From: Hydractinia symbiolongicarpus
Taxonomy: Eukaryota > Cnidaria > Hydrozoa > Anthoathecata > Hydractiniidae
Assembly: GCF_029227915.1 (NCBI RefSeq)
Contig: NC_079883.1
Span: forward strand, 11,160,001-11,224,000
DNA length: 64,000 bases
Direction: 5' to 3'
Under the pieces are notes generated by a model. The model saw nothing but the letters and a program-made list of their open reading frames with translations. It was not told the origin of the DNA and made no database searches. A program made the position numbers and the translations under genes. Shown here one piece after another: positions 22,945 to 39,045 of this stretch. Every line of letters begins with the position of its first letter. Position 1 is the stretch's first letter.

Positions 22945-23305
22945 TTTGTGTGTATCTGGCTATTACATTAACAAACGGCTATTTTTATAGCCACACATTT
23001 ACAAAAAAACATTATCTTGGTACAAAGTTAAACTTGTTTAAGTCACTTAAACAGTTAAAAAAGAGTAATTTTAAGATTAGATTCCCTAAGTTTAAGTATT
23101 TTCGTTTTTAAATTTCTTATTTTCTTGCTTTTACTTTTCTTGCCCTTCATATTTTTAACATTGTCAAACTTTATGTAGCATAAAATTTTTATGTAGCATA
23201 AAATTTAAACAGAAAGCAGAACAAAGTTTGATATAAAAAGCTAGCCGTAATATTTTTTATGGATGTGTGGCTATAAAAATAGCCGTTTTTTGTTTGGTAA
23301 GATGC

Positions 23306-23719
<414 letters not shown>

Positions 23720-24197
23720 TTAAGAAGTCGATGTAGTACGGATACACAAGACGGTCTAAAATGCACTATCGCGCCAAAGTTTTATTTCTCATATTGATTG
23801 ACAGCTAAGGTTCAAAACAAACCATTTGATTGGTGCTAAGAAAGTAATTTCTGATTGGCTGCATAATGACATTACGCTCATTACTTTAACATTTTTATAA
23901 AATCTGTGTTTTTTGGCTACGGGAAAACGGCTGTATCTTCTGATACACAAAAGCTTTTGACTTTTTTTTTTTTTAGTAAGTAGCAGAAGGTTTGGCGAAT
24001 TCCAACGATGCCAAATTTATTGCCTTACTGAAACATTAAGACCACGAATTTTTAAAAAAACTACAGTTTTACTTAAAAAAATGTACAAAATGTTCGGAAC
24101 ATTTTGTAATGACGCAACTCTATTGGTTAATTAGGGTGTTTCCACGAGCAGTAGGTAATTTTATGGCCTCTTTTTAAAGCTGTCTGAATTCTGTTAA

Positions 24198-24554
<357 letters not shown>

Positions 24555-25016
24555 GCGTTGTCATTGCTCAACAAAAACGGCTATTTTTATAGCCACAAAT
24601 CTTTTAAAACATTACTTTGTGCACGCTTCCAAATTACACAATGTGTAAAGTCTTGTCACAGTTACATTTATTGCTATACGATACTATGTCATATATGACA
24701 CAAAAAAAATTTAGAAATACTTTGTAGGGTTAATTTGCCTGGGAGTGTTTCCGTGAAAAGCTGGGTTAAGTTAAATGTAAGCAATAACATGGATCAATGT
24801 ACTTGTCTTTTCTGCAAGTACAGCTAATAATACGTATGAAAAGTGAAGCTAATCCACACACACACATGGGGAAGTATTTTAAATGTAGGCTAGTGTTCTT
24901 AAGCACATTATTTAGAAGTTTTATTAACTTCGGTTAACTTGTAGTGACGCCAAGTAAATGTTTTTTTAAAGATGTGTGGTCTTAAAAAAGACCGTTTGTG
25001 TTTGGTAGACGTTGGT

Positions 25017-25421
25017 TTACTTGCTGCTTGTGTATTTTGTGACGGCTTTTGTTCCTTCACTGACTGCGTGTTTTGCAAGTTCTCCAGGCAAGAGAAGACG
25101 TACTGCGGTTTGAATTTCACGAGAAGAGATGGTCGACTTTTTGTTTTGAAGAGCCAAACGCGAAGCTTCGGAAGCAATGCGCTCAAAGATGTCGTTGACA
25201 AATGAGTTCATGATGCTCATAGCTTTGCTTGAAACTCCGACATCTGGGTGAACTTGTTTCAAAACATTGTAGATGTAAATAGCATAACTTTCCTTTCTCT
25301 TTCTCTTGCGTTTCTTTTCACCAGTTCCACCAATCTTTCCTCCTTTTTTGCCGGCTCTTTTTTCACCTTTCTTGGCTACTTTAGGTGCCTGTTTTCCTCC
25401 TTTAGCTGCTGCGTCAGACAT
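25017..25421 (-). CDS. H2B: Core histone H2B (unit 5)
   Basis: Same protein as unit 1. Hairpin 24978-24993. Confidence 0.98.
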   Translation of the reverse strand: MSDAAAKGGKQAPKVAKKGEKRAGKKGGKIGGTGEKKRKRKRKESYAIYIYNVLKQVHPDVGVSSKAMSIMNSFVNDIFERIASEASRLALQNKKSTISSREIQTAVRLLLPGELAKHAVSEGTKAVTKYTSSK

Positions 25422-25705
25422 GGTTAAAAATTTTTGCTACTTAACTTGTAAATAAGCATTAAACTGCAAGTCAAAACTTTTTGTTTATAAGTAAAAAAAT
25501 CGGATCGAATTCGATCCGAAAACGCCGATACGCAATTTAATTGGTTAAAAAAAAAATCTTTTGTTTAATACTTAATTATGATTGGTTAAAAAAACATGAT
25601 TTCGATCCTATTTTTATGATGAAAAAACGAGTAAAGTTTATTTCGTTAACACTTACGTTAAATATTCGTACGTTTTTGTATTAACTTACAAATCAAATCG
25701 CAGTT

Positions 25706-26086
25706 ATGTCTGGACGTGGAAAAGGTGGAAAAGCTAAGGCTAAAGCCAAGACAAGATCCTCAAGAGCTGGACTTCAATTTCCAGTCGGTAGAGTGCATAG
25801 ATTCCTTCGTAGAGGGCACTATGCTAACCGAATTGGATCTGGAGCACCAGTTTACTTAGCAGCCGTCTTGGAATATTTATCTGCTGAGATATTGGAGTTG
25901 GCTGGTAACGCAGCAAGAGACAACAAAAAAGCTAGGATTATTCCAAGACATTTACAATTGGCTGTTCGTAATGATGAAGAATTAAACAAACTTTTGAGCG
26001 GTGTAACCATTGCAGCTGGTGGTGTTTTGCCAAACATTCAAGCTGTCTTACTCCCAAAGAAGAACGACAAAGGACAGAAGAAGTAA
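25706..26086 (+). CDS. H2A: Core histone H2A (unit 5)
   Basis: Same protein as unit 1. Hairpin 26109-26124. Confidence 0.98.
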   Translation: MSGRGKGGKAKAKAKTRSSRAGLQFPVGRVHRFLRRGHYANRIGSGAPVYLAAVLEYLSAEILELAGNAARDNKKARIIPRHLQLAVRNDEELNKLLSGVTIAAGGVLPNIQAVLLPKKNDKGQKK

Positions 26087-26283
26087 ACCGCTACACTCAG
26101 AAAACAACGGCTATTTTTATAGCCACACATCTTTAAAAAAACATTGTTTTTTTCACAAAACTATAACCTTAAAGTCTAATAGATAATCCATGCATACGCC
26201 TTGTCCTAAGTAACTCAAAGAAATTAAATAAAAAAATTTGATCACAACGTCAAAATAAATTGCACGTATTTGCCCCTACTAAT

Positions 26284-26403
26284 GTCTACGGCCATACCAC
26301 GATGAACACACCCGTTCTCGTCTGATCACGGAAGTTAAGCATCGTCGGGCCGGGATAGTACTTGGATGGGGGACCGCCTGGGAACTCCCGGTGTCGTAGG
26401 CTT
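26284..26403 (+). rRNA. 5S ribosomal RNA (unit 5)
   Basis: Same sequence as unit 1. Confidence 0.96.
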
Positions 26404-26751
26404 TTCATTTTCATTTGTTGCCTTTTCATTTCAATGGTGCTGTGATATATTTCTTGTTATAACAATTAAGGAACGTGGCGGTTGTTGAAAGTGTTTCCTA
26501 TGACATTTTCCTACGACATTTTCAGGTGATAGTACGAGAAAAAAGAGCTTTCAAATGCATACAAACTCGATCTATTGCCGATCATCCAATAACCCTGACG
26601 GAATGGCAAATAAAATAAAATTCCGCCGCCTTCCGAGGACTTATATCGCAATCACGTTTCGTAACAGCCAAGCGAGGTTTTACCTTAGCGTTTAAGTCAC
26701 CACCGACATTTGGCCGCGCAACTTTTCTAAGCTCATTCATTTTGACTTAAG

Positions 26752-26917
26752 GAGGGGGCGAGCGCGGACGCAGGCCCCCACTACCAGAAATTGTACGGTC
26801 GAGTTACTGACGTTTGCAGTAATCGCAGAGGTCAGCCCAAGCGTAGTGCAATGCAAGAGCCTCACTCTGGAAGAAAACCCTCATTGATCAGTCTTTACTT
26901 CCCCGTCAGGTAAGTAT
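26752..26917 (-). ncRNA. U1: U1 snRNA (unit 5)
   Basis: Same as unit 1. Confidence 0.95.
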
Positions 26918-27107
26918 GAGTTGGAACTGCACCGTAGCATGAGGGTACCCTTCAAAGTTTGTTAATGCTTGTGGCTTGAGTGTGTTATAAACTGCCGTGT
27001 CGCGGGGCATAGGCTGTATTCTCCCCCAGTGTACGCGTTTTGTTCCCGCCGTAGACTATGCAGAGTGCCGTCGGAAAGAGGACTGCTATTATTCTTTTAT
27101 TGCTTAT

Positions 27108-27294
27108 GTGGGCCGCCATCGGTAATAGTGCAACACCAAGGCAACCCGTGGTCACGGCGTGAATGAATCCACCTCCATGACCCAAGGCCAAAAATCAGAT
27201 TAATATACTGACCATTCAGAGAATGGCCTACCAGATATTAAACTGATAAGAACAGATACTACACTTGATCTTAGCCATTAGGCCGAGAAGCGAT
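27108..27294 (-). ncRNA. U2: U2 snRNA (unit 5)
   Basis: Same as unit 1. Confidence 0.95.
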
Positions 27295-27616
27295 AAAGAA
27301 CAAGCGTTGCCATGATAGGCATCGTCCACACACCGTAACTGCTTGTGGAGCATGTCACGTTACTGTAAAGCTTACAACTGTCACCGCGTACGGATGGACG
27401 GCGACATAGTAAAAATCACGGCTGTTGATTTAGCCGTAGGATGGAGAGCGACTGTAGCGAGTGGATGGTAACTTACATGAATGCTAACAAAGGCGACGAT
27501 ACTAAGTGCGTGATATTACTTTCCAATATGACTGCGTACATTCCGTTTATCAACGCATTACGCCAGAACGTGCGCGCGCGTTACACAGTAGACCATGCAG
27601 CCGAAATGCGACAGTG

Positions 27617-27689
27617 CGACCCTGCCAGGAGTCGAACCTGGAATCCCCTGATTCGTAGTCAGATGCCTTATCCATTGGGCCACAGGGCC
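27617..27689 (-). tRNA. tRNA-Arg (ACG, unit 5)
   Basis: Same as unit 1. Confidence 0.96.
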
Positions 27690-28268
27690 ATGCTTATGAC
27701 TTCGCCCCATCGTTATTTTGGCTTGCGCATTCGTTTTACTTACGACAGAATTCTTCGTGTTTGTAGCCATGAAAGAAAGGGACTTCTGTGAGTGAATTTT
27801 TTTACTGTGGTCTAATAAAAAAGTCGAAACGCAGTGCCCAATATATGAATTGCTCCTAATAGCCGGAAACAGGCCGTGTCGATGATGTAGGCCGACATAC
27901 GCAACGCAAACCAAAGAAGGCTTTATGAAAATCCTAACACGGGCGCGGAAGAAGCCCAAATTAACAGAGTAGATGTAATGCTGAAGACCTCAAACTCCAG
28001 CAGCTTCTCTTTCAGACTATTGCGTCGTGCTACAAATAAAAATTAACATGCTTTCGCATAGTCGCGGCACCCAAAACGGACATTATACGATGTACAGAAA
28101 CACACATTTCTGTTTTCGCGCCAAATCAATTCCCGGGAGTGGTACTTTTACGTCCGCATACTTCGCACCGTCTTAAATTATATCTCATTTACACGGTAAT
28201 GTTTAGTATACTTCTACTGTGATAACAAGCATCGTTTATCGTTGGATTGTTGTAAGAAAACATTAAAA

Positions 28269-28820
28269 ATGAGTGAAGCAGCTTCTCCAAAGAAAATCGC
28301 ACCCAAGAAGAAACCTGCTGCAAAGAAGACAGCTGATCACCCTAAATATGTGGACATGATCAAGGCTGCTATCGCTACCCTAAAGGAACGCGGTGGTTCA
28401 TCTCGCCAAGCTATTACAAAATATATTCATGCAAATTACAAAGTTGCTGAAAACTCAGATCATCATCTGAAAATGGCTCTTAAACGAGGAGTAACATCAG
28501 GCGATTTGATTCAAACTAAAGGCACTGGTGCTTCTGGATCATTCAAGCTAGGTCAGGTAAAAAAAGAAAAACCTAAGAAAAAGGCCGCAGCAAAAAAGCC
28601 AACGGCAAAGAAGCCTACTGCAAAGAAAAGTACACCAAAAAAGAAGCCAGCAAAGAAGAGCACGCCAAAGAAAGCAGCAAAGAAGCCTGCCACAAAGAAA
28701 GCCTCGGCTAAGAAACCAGCAGCTAAGAAACCCACAAAGAAGCCTGTTGCTAAAAAACCTGCAGCAAAGAAGGTCAAAAAGACTCCCAAAAAGGCAGCAA
28801 AGAAGACCGCAAAAAAATAA
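28269..28820 (+). CDS. H1: Linker histone H1 (unit 6)
   Basis: 183 residues, same as unit 1. Hairpin 28853-28868. Confidence 0.97.
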   Translation: MSEAASPKKIAPKKKPAAKKTADHPKYVDMIKAAIATLKERGGSSRQAITKYIHANYKVAENSDHHLKMALKRGVTSGDLIQTKGTGASGSFKLGQVKKEKPKKKAAAKKPTAKKPTAKKSTPKKKPAKKSTPKKAAKKPATKKASAKKPAAKKPTKKPVAKKPAAKKVKKTPKKAAKKTAKK

Positions 28821-29181
28821 TTTGTGTGTATCTGGCTATTACATTAACAAACGGCTATTTTTATAGCCACACATTTACAAAAAAACATTATCTTGGTACA
28901 AAGTTAAACTTGTTTAAGTCACTTAAACAGTTAAAAAAGAGTAATTTTAAGATTAGATTCCCTAAGTTTAAGTATTTTCGTTTTTAAATTTCTTATTTTC
29001 TTGCTTTTACTTTTCTTGCCCTTCATATTTTTAACATTGTCAAACTTTATGTAGCATAAAATTTTTATGTAGCATAAAATTTAAACAGAAAGCAGAACAA
29101 AGTTTGATATAAAAAGCTAGCCGTAATATTTTTTATGGATGTGTGGCTATAAAAATAGCCGTTTTTTGTTTGGTAAGATGC

Positions 29182-29595
<414 letters not shown>

Positions 29596-30073
29596 TTAAG
29601 AAGTCGATGTAGTACGGATACACAAGACGGTCTAAAATGCACTATCGCGCCAAAGTTTTATTTCTCATATTGATTGACAGCTAAGGTTCAAAACAAACCA
29701 TTTGATTGGTGCTAAGAAAGTAATTTCTGATTGGCTGCATAATGACATTACGCTCATTACTTTAACATTTTTATAAAATCTGTGTTTTTTGGCTACGGGA
29801 AAACGGCTGTATCTTCTGATACACAAAAGCTTTTGACTTTTTTTTTTTTTAGTAAGTAGCAGAAGGTTTGGCGAATTCCAACGATGCCAAATTTATTGCC
29901 TTACTGAAACATTAAGACCACGAATTTTTAAAAAAACTACAGTTTTACTTAAAAAAATGTACAAAATGTTCGGAACATTTTGTAATGACGCAACTCTATT
30001 GGTTAATTAGGGTGTTTCCACGAGCAGTAGGTAATTTTATGGCCTCTTTTTAAAGCTGTCTGAATTCTGTTAA

Positions 30074-30430
<357 letters not shown>

Positions 30431-30892
30431 GCGTTGTCATTGCTCAACAAAAACGGCTATTTTTATAGCCACAAATCTTTTAAAACATTACTTTGTGCAC
30501 GCTTCCAAATTACACAATGTGTAAAGTCTTGTCACAGTTACATTTATTGCTATACGATACTATGTCATATATGACACAAAAAAAATTTAGAAATACTTTG
30601 TAGGGTTAATTTGCCTGGGAGTGTTTCCGTGAAAAGCTGGGTTAAGTTAAATGTAAGCAATAACATGGATCAATGTACTTGTCTTTTCTGCAAGTACAGC
30701 TAATAATACGTATGAAAAGTGAAGCTAATCCACACACACACATGGGGAAGTATTTTAAATGTAGGCTAGTGTTCTTAAGCACATTATTTAGAAGTTTTAT
30801 TAACTTCGGTTAACTTGTAGTGACGCCAAGTAAATGTTTTTTTAAAGATGTGTGGTCTTAAAAAAGACCGTTTGTGTTTGGTAGACGTTGGT

Positions 30893-31297
30893 TTACTTGC
30901 TGCTTGTGTATTTTGTGACGGCTTTTGTTCCTTCACTGACTGCGTGTTTTGCAAGTTCTCCAGGCAAGAGAAGACGTACTGCGGTTTGAATTTCACGAGA
31001 AGAGATGGTCGACTTTTTGTTTTGAAGAGCCAAACGCGAAGCTTCGGAAGCAATGCGCTCAAAGATGTCGTTGACAAATGAGTTCATGATGCTCATAGCT
31101 TTGCTTGAAACTCCGACATCTGGGTGAACTTGTTTCAAAACATTGTAGATGTAAATAGCATAACTTTCCTTTCTCTTTCTCTTGCGTTTCTTTTCACCAG
31201 TTCCACCAATCTTTCCTCCTTTTTTGCCGGCTCTTTTTTCACCTTTCTTGGCTACTTTAGGTGCCTGTTTTCCTCCTTTAGCTGCTGCGTCAGACAT
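30893..31297 (-). CDS. H2B: Core histone H2B (unit 6)
   Basis: Same protein as unit 1. Hairpin 30854-30869. The promoter it shares with H2A is one base shorter than in other units. Confidence 0.98.
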   Translation of the reverse strand: MSDAAAKGGKQAPKVAKKGEKRAGKKGGKIGGTGEKKRKRKRKESYAIYIYNVLKQVHPDVGVSSKAMSIMNSFVNDIFERIASEASRLALQNKKSTISSREIQTAVRLLLPGELAKHAVSEGTKAVTKYTSSK

Positions 31298-31580
31298 GGT
31301 TAAAAATTTTTGCTACTTAACTTGTAAATAAGCATTAAACTGCAAGTCAAAACTTTTTGTTTATAAGTAAAAAAATCGGATCGAATTCGATCCGAAAACG
31401 CCGATACGCAATTTAATTGGTTAAAAAAAAATCTTTTGTTTAATACTTAATTATGATTGGTTAAAAAAACATGATTTCGATCCTATTTTTATGATGAAAA
31501 AACGAGTAAAGTTTATTTCGTTAACACTTACGTTAAATATTCGTACGTTTTTGTATTAACTTACAAATCAAATCGCAGTT

Positions 31581-31961
31581 ATGTCTGGACGTGGAAAAGG
31601 TGGAAAAGCTAAGGCTAAAGCCAAGACAAGATCCTCAAGAGCTGGACTTCAATTTCCAGTCGGTAGAGTGCATAGATTCCTTCGTAGAGGGCACTATGCT
31701 AACCGAATTGGATCTGGAGCACCAGTTTACTTAGCAGCCGTCTTGGAATATTTATCTGCTGAGATATTGGAGTTGGCTGGTAACGCAGCAAGAGACAACA
31801 AAAAAGCTAGGATTATTCCAAGACATTTACAATTGGCTGTTCGTAATGATGAAGAATTCAACAAACTTTTGAGCGGTGTAACCATTGCAGCTGGTGGTGT
31901 TTTGCCAAACATTCAAGCTGTCTTACTCCCAAAGAAGAACGACAAAGGACAGAAGAAGTAA
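31581..31961 (+). CDS. H2A: Core histone H2A, Leu93Phe (unit 6)
   Basis: Same as unit 1 except A to C at 31859, which changes Leu93 (Met counted) to Phe, directly after the acidic-patch residues Asp90-Glu91-Glu92. The fold is otherwise intact. Effect unknown; it could be a real variant or a base error. Hairpin 31984-31999. Confidence 0.96.
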   Translation: MSGRGKGGKAKAKAKTRSSRAGLQFPVGRVHRFLRRGHYANRIGSGAPVYLAAVLEYLSAEILELAGNAARDNKKARIIPRHLQLAVRNDEEFNKLLSGVTIAAGGVLPNIQAVLLPKKNDKGQKK

Positions 31962-32158
31962 ACCGCTACACTCAGAAAACAACGGCTATTTTTATAGCCA
32001 CACATCTTTAAAAAAACATTGTTTTTTTCACAAAACTATAACCTTAAAGTCTAATAGATAATCCATGCATACGCCTTGTCCTAAGTAACTCAAAGAAATT
32101 AAATAAAAAAATTTGATCACAACGTCAAAATAAATTGCACGTATTTGCCCCTACTAAT

Positions 32159-32278
32159 GTCTACGGCCATACCACGATGAACACACCCGTTCTCGTCTGA
32201 TCACGGAAGTTAAGCATCGTCGGGCCGGGATAGTACTTGGATGGGGGACCGCCTGGGAACTCCCGGTGTCGTAGGCTT
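32159..32278 (+). rRNA. 5S ribosomal RNA (unit 6)
   Basis: Same sequence as unit 1. Confidence 0.96.
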
Positions 32279-32626
32279 TTCATTTTCATTTGTTGCCTTT
32301 TCATTTCAATGGTGCTGTGATATATTTCTTGTTATAACAATTAAGGAACGTGGCGGTTGTTGAAAGTGTTTCCTATGACATTTTCCTACGACATTTTCAG
32401 GTGATAGTACGAGAAAAAAGAGCTTTCAAATGCATACAAACTCGATCTATTGCCGATCATCCAATAACCCTGACGGAATGGCAAATAAAATAAAATTCCG
32501 CCGCCTTCCGAGGACTTATATCGCAATCACGTTTCGTAACAGCCAAGCGAGGTTTTACCTTAGCGTTTAAGTCACCACCGACATTTGGCCGCGCAACTTT
32601 TCTAAGCTCATTCATTTTGACTTAAG

Positions 32627-32792
32627 GAGGGGGCGAGCGCGGACGCAGGCCCCCACTACCAGAAATTGTACGGTCGAGTTACTGACGTTTGCAGTAATCG
32701 CAGAGGTCAGCCCAAGCGTAGTGCAATGCAAGAGCCTCACTCTGGAAGAAAACCCTCATTGATCAGTCTTTACTTCCCCGTCAGGTAAGTAT
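32627..32792 (-). ncRNA. U1: U1 snRNA (unit 6)
   Basis: Same as unit 1. Confidence 0.95.
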
Positions 32793-32982
32793 GAGTTGGA
32801 ACTGCACCGTAGCATGAGGGTACCCTTCAAAGTTTGTTAATGCTTGTGGCTTGAGTGTGTTATAAACTGCCGTGTCGCGGGGCATAGGCTGTATTCTCCC
32901 CCAGTGTACGCGTTTTGTTCCCGCCGTAGACTATGCAGAGTGCCGTCGGAAAGAGGACTGCTATTATTCTTTTATTGCTTAT

Positions 32983-33169
32983 GTGGGCCGCCATCGGTAA
33001 TAGTGCAACACCAAGGCAACCCGTGGTCACGGCGTGAATGAATCCACCTCCATGACCCAAGGCCAAAAATCAGATTAATATACTGACCATTCAGAGAATG
33101 GCCTACCAGATATTAAACTGATAAGAACAGATACTACACTTGATCTTAGCCATTAGGCCGAGAAGCGAT
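32983..33169 (-). ncRNA. U2: U2 snRNA (unit 6)
   Basis: Same as unit 1. Confidence 0.95.
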
Positions 33170-33491
33170 AAAGAACAAGCGTTGCCATGATAGGCATCGT
33201 CCACACACCGTAACTGCTTGTGGAGCATGTCACGTTACTGTAAAGCTTACAACTGTCACCGCGTACGGATGGACGGCGACATAGTAAAAATCACGGCTGT
33301 TGATTTAGCCGTAGGATGGAGAGCGACTGTAGCGAGTGGATGGTAACTTACATGAATGCTAACAAAGGCGACGATACTAAGTGCGTGATATTACTTTCCA
33401 ATATGACTGCGTACATTCCGTTTATCAACGCATTACGCCAGAACGTGCGCGCGCGTTACACAGTAGACCATGCAGCCGAAATGCGACAGTG

Positions 33492-33564
33492 CGACCCTGC
33501 CAGGAGTCGAACCTGGAATCCCCTGATTCGTAGTCAGATGCCTTATCCATTGGGCCACAGGGCC
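33492..33564 (-). tRNA. tRNA-Arg (ACG, unit 6)
   Basis: Same as unit 1. Confidence 0.96.
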
Positions 33565-34143
33565 ATGCTTATGACTTCGCCCCATCGTTATTTTGGCTTG
33601 CGCATTCGTTTTACTTACGACAGAATTCTTCGTGTTTGTAGCCATGAAAGAAAGGGACTTCTGTGAGTGAATTTTTTTACTGTGGTCTAATAAAAAAGTC
33701 GAAACGCAGTGCCCAATATATGAATTGCTCCTAATAGCCGGAAACAGGCCGTGTCGATGATGTAGGCCGACATACGCAACGCAAACCAAAGAACGCTTTA
33801 TGAAAATCCTAACACGGGCGCGGAAGAAGCCCAAATTAACAGAGTAGATGTAATGCTGAAGACCTCAAACTCCAGCAGCTTCTCTTTCAGACTATTGCGT
33901 CGTGCTACAAATAAAAATTAACATGCTTTCGCATAGTCGCGGCACCCAAAACGGACATTATACGATGTACAGAAACACACATTTCTGTTTTCGCGCCAAA
34001 TCAATTCCCGGGAGTGGTACTTTTACGTCCGCATACTTCGCACCGTCTTAAATTATATCTCATTTACACGGTAATGTTTAGTATACTTCTACTGTGATAA
34101 CAAGCATCGTTTATCGTTGGATTGTTGTAAGAAAACATTAAAA

Positions 34144-34695
34144 ATGAGTGAAGCAGCTTCTCCAAAGAAAATCGCACCCAAGAAGAAACCTGCTGCAAAG
34201 AAGACAGCTGATCACCCTAAATATGTGGACATGATCAAGGCTGCTATCGCTACCCTAAAGGAACGCGGTGGTTCATCTCGCCAAGCTATTACAAAATATA
34301 TTCATGCAAATTACAAAGTTGCTGAAAACTCAGATCATCATCTGAAAATGGCTCTTAAACGAGGAGTAACATCAGGCGATTTGATTCAAACTAAAGGCAC
34401 TGGTGCTTCTGGATCATTCAAGCTAGGTCAGGTAAAAAAAGAAAAACCTAAGAAAAAGGCCGCAGCAAAAAAGCCAACGGCAAAGAAGCCTACTGCAAAG
34501 AAAAGTACACCAAAAAAGAAGCCAGCAAAGAAGAGCACGCCAAAGAAAGCAGCAAAGAAGCCTGCCACAAAGAAAGCCTCGGCTAAGAAACCAGCAGCTA
34601 AGAAACCCACAAAGAAGCCTGTTGCTAAAAAACCTGCAGCAAAGAAGGTCAAAAAGACTCCCAAAAAGGCAGCAAAGAAGACCGCAAAAAAATAA
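34144..34695 (+). CDS. H1: Linker histone H1 (unit 7)
   Basis: 183 residues, same as unit 1. Hairpin 34728-34743. Confidence 0.97.
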   Translation: MSEAASPKKIAPKKKPAAKKTADHPKYVDMIKAAIATLKERGGSSRQAITKYIHANYKVAENSDHHLKMALKRGVTSGDLIQTKGTGASGSFKLGQVKKEKPKKKAAAKKPTAKKPTAKKSTPKKKPAKKSTPKKAAKKPATKKASAKKPAAKKPTKKPVAKKPAAKKVKKTPKKAAKKTAKK

Positions 34696-35056
34696 TTTGT
34701 GTGTATCTGGCTATTACATTAACAAACGGCTATTTTTATAGCCACACATTTACAAAAAAACATTATCTTGGTACAAAGTTAAACTTGTTTAAGTCACTTA
34801 AACAGTTAAAAAAGAGTAATTTTAAGATTAGATTCCCTAAGTTTAAGTATTTTCGTTTTTAAATTTCTTATTTTCTTGCTTTTACTTTTCTTGCCCTTCA
34901 TATTTTTAACATTGTCAAACTTTATGTAGCATAAAATTTTTATGTAGCATAAAATTTAAACAGAAAGCAGAACAAAGTTTGATATAAAAAGCTAGCCGTA
35001 ATATTTTTTATGGATGTGTGGCTATAAAAATAGCCGTTTTTTGTTTGGTAAGATGC

Positions 35057-35470
<414 letters not shown>

Positions 35471-35948
35471 TTAAGAAGTCGATGTAGTACGGATACACAA
35501 GACGGTCTAAAATGCACTATCGCGCCAAAGTTTTATTTCTCATATTGATTGACAGCTAAGGTTCAAAACAAACCATTTGATTGGTGCTAAGAAAGTAATT
35601 TCTGATTGGCTGCATAATGACATTACGCTCATTACTTTAACATTTTTATAAAATCTGTGTTTTTTGGCTACGGGAAAACGGCTGTATCTTCTGATACACA
35701 AAAGCTTTTGACTTTTTTTTTTTTTAGTAAGTAGCAGAAGGTTTGGCGAATTCCAACGATGCCAAATTTATTGCCTTACTGAAACATTAAGACCACGAAT
35801 TTTTAAAAAAACTACAGTTTTACTTAAAAAAATGTACAAAATGTTCGGAACATTTTGTAATGACGCAACTCTATTGGTTAATTAGGGTGTTTCCACGAGC
35901 AGTAGGTAATTTTATGGCCTCTTTTTAAAGCTGTCTGAATTCTGTTAA

Positions 35949-36305
<357 letters not shown>

Positions 36306-36767
36306 GCGTTGTCATTGCTCAACAAAAACGGCTATTTTTATAGCCACAAATCTTTTAAAACATTACTTTGTGCACGCTTCCAAATTACACAATGTGTAAA
36401 GTCTTGTCACAGTTACATTTATTGCTATACGATACTATGTCATATATGACACAAAAAAAATTTAGAAATACTTTGTAGGGTTAATTTGCCTGGGAGTGTT
36501 TCCGTGAAAAGCTGGGTTAAGTTAAATGTAAGCAATAACATGGATCAATGTACTTGTCTTTTCTGCAAGTACAGCTAATAATACGTATGAAAAGTGAAGC
36601 TAATCCACACACACACATGGGGAAGTATTTTAAATGTAGGCTAGTGTTCTTAAGCACATTATTTAGAAGTTTTATTAACTTCGGTTAACTTGTAGTGACG
36701 CCAAGTAAATGTTTTTTTAAAGATGTGTGGTCTTAAAAAAGACCGTTTGTGTTTGGTAGACGTTGGT

Positions 36768-37172
36768 TTACTTGCTGCTTGTGTATTTTGTGACGGCTTT
36801 TGTTCCTTCACTGACTGCGTGTTTTGCAAGTTCTCCAGGCAAGAGAAGACGTACTGCGGTTTGAATTTCACGAGAAGAGATGGTCGACTTTTTGTTTTGA
36901 AGAGCCAAACGCGAAGCTTCGGAAGCAATGCGCTCAAAGATGTCGTTGACAAATGAGTTCATGATGCTCATAGCTTTGCTTGAAACTCCGACATCTGGGT
37001 GAACTTGTTTCAAAACATTGTAGATGTAAATAGCATAACTTTCCTTTCTCTTTCTCTTGCGTTTCTTTTCACCAGTTCCACCAATCTTTCCTCCTTTTTT
37101 GCCGGCTCTTTTTTCACCTTTCTTGGCTACTTTAGGTGCCTGTTTTCCTCCTTTAGCTGCTGCGTCAGACAT
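36768..37172 (-). CDS. H2B: Core histone H2B (unit 7)
   Basis: Same protein as unit 1. Hairpin 36729-36744. Confidence 0.98.
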   Translation of the reverse strand: MSDAAAKGGKQAPKVAKKGEKRAGKKGGKIGGTGEKKRKRKRKESYAIYIYNVLKQVHPDVGVSSKAMSIMNSFVNDIFERIASEASRLALQNKKSTISSREIQTAVRLLLPGELAKHAVSEGTKAVTKYTSSK

Positions 37173-37456
37173 GGTTAAAAATTTTTGCTACTTAACTTGT
37201 AAATAAGCATTAAACTGCAAGTCAAAACTTTTTGTTTATAAGTAAAAAAATCGGATCGAATTCGATCCGAAAACGCCGATACGCAATTTAATTGGTTAAA
37301 AAAAAAATCTTTTGTTTAATACTTAATTATGATTGGTTAAAAAAACATGATTTCGATCCTATTTTTATGATGAAAAAACGAGTAAAGTTTATTTCGTTAA
37401 CACTTACGTTAAATATTCGTACGTTTTTGTATTAACTTACAAATCAAATCGCAGTT

Positions 37457-37837
37457 ATGTCTGGACGTGGAAAAGGTGGAAAAGCTAAGGCTAAAGCCAA
37501 GACAAGATCCTCAAGAGCTGGACTTCAATTTCCAGTCGGTAGAGTGCATAGATTCCTTCGTAGAGGGCACTATGCTAACCGAATTGGATCTGGAGCACCA
37601 GTTTACTTAGCAGCCGTCTTGGAATATTTATCTGCTGAGATATTGGAGTTGGCTGGTAACGCAGCAAGAGACAACAAAAAAGCTAGGATTATTCCAAGAC
37701 ATTTACAATTGGCTGTTCGTAATGATGAAGAATTAAACAAACTTTTGAGCGGTGTAACCATTGCAGCTGGTGGTGTTTTGCCAAACATTCAAGCTGTCTT
37801 ACTCCCAAAGAAGAACGACAAAGGACAGAAGAAGTAA
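37457..37837 (+). CDS. H2A: Core histone H2A (unit 7)
   Basis: Same protein as unit 1. Hairpin 37860-37875. Confidence 0.98.
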   Translation: MSGRGKGGKAKAKAKTRSSRAGLQFPVGRVHRFLRRGHYANRIGSGAPVYLAAVLEYLSAEILELAGNAARDNKKARIIPRHLQLAVRNDEELNKLLSGVTIAAGGVLPNIQAVLLPKKNDKGQKK

Positions 37838-38034
37838 ACCGCTACACTCAGAAAACAACGGCTATTTTTATAGCCACACATCTTTAAAAAAACATTGTTT
37901 TTTTCACAAAACTATAACCTTAAAGTCTAATAGATAATCCATGCATACGCCTTGTCCTAAGTAACTCAAAGAAATTAAATAAAAAAATTTGATCACAACG
38001 TCAAAATAAATTGCACGTATTTGCCCCTACTAAT

Positions 38035-38154
38035 GTCTACGGCCATACCACGATGAACACACCCGTTCTCGTCTGATCACGGAAGTTAAGCATCGTCGGG
38101 CCGGGATAGTACTTGGATGGGGGACCGCCTGGGAACTCCCGGTGTCGTAGGCTT
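38035..38154 (+). rRNA. 5S ribosomal RNA (unit 7)
   Basis: Same sequence as unit 1. Confidence 0.96.
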
Positions 38155-38502
38155 TTCATTTTCATTTGTTGCCTTTTCATTTCAATGGTGCTGTGATATA
38201 TTTCTTGTTATAACAATTAAGGAACGTGGCGGTTGTTGAAAGTGTTTCCTATGACATTTTCCTACGACATTTTCAGGTGATAGTACGAGAAAAAAGAGCT
38301 TTCAAATGCATACAAACTCGATCTATTGCCGATCATCCAATAACCCTGACGGAATGGCAAATAAAATAAAATTCCGCCGCCTTCCGAGGACTTATATCGC
38401 AATCACGTTTCGTAACAGCCAAGCGAGGTTTTACCTTAGCGTTTAAGTCACCACCGACATTTGGCCGCGCAACTTTTCTAAGCTCATTCATTTTGACTTA
38501 AG

Positions 38503-38668
38503 GAGGGGGCGAGCGCGGACGCAGGCCCCCACTACCAGAAATTGTACGGTCGAGTTACTGACGTTTGCAGTAATCGCAGAGGTCAGCCCAAGCGTAGTGC
38601 AATGCAAGAGCCTCACTCTGGAAGAAAACCCTCATTGATCAGTCTTTACTTCCCCGTCAGGTAAGTAT
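38503..38668 (-). ncRNA. U1: U1 snRNA (unit 7)
   Basis: Same as unit 1. Confidence 0.95.
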
Positions 38669-38858
38669 GAGTTGGAACTGCACCGTAGCATGAGGGTACC
38701 CTTCAAAGTTTGTTAATGCTTGTGGCTTGAGTGTGTTATAAACTGCCGTGTCGCGGGGCATAGGCTGTATTCTCCCCCAGTGTACGCGTTTTGTTCCCGC
38801 CGTAGACTATGCAGAGTGCCGTCGGAAAGAGGACTGCTATTATTCTTTTATTGCTTAT

Positions 38859-39045
38859 GTGGGCCGCCATCGGTAATAGTGCAACACCAAGGCAACCCGT
38901 GGTCACGGCGTGAATGAATCCACCTCCATGACCCAAGGCCAAAAATCAGATTAATATACTGACCATTCAGAGAATGGCCTACCAGATATTAAACTGATAA
39001 GAACAGATACTACACTTGATCTTAGCCATTAGGCCGAGAAGCGAT
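38859..39045 (-). ncRNA. U2: U2 snRNA (unit 7)
   Basis: Same as unit 1. Confidence 0.95.
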
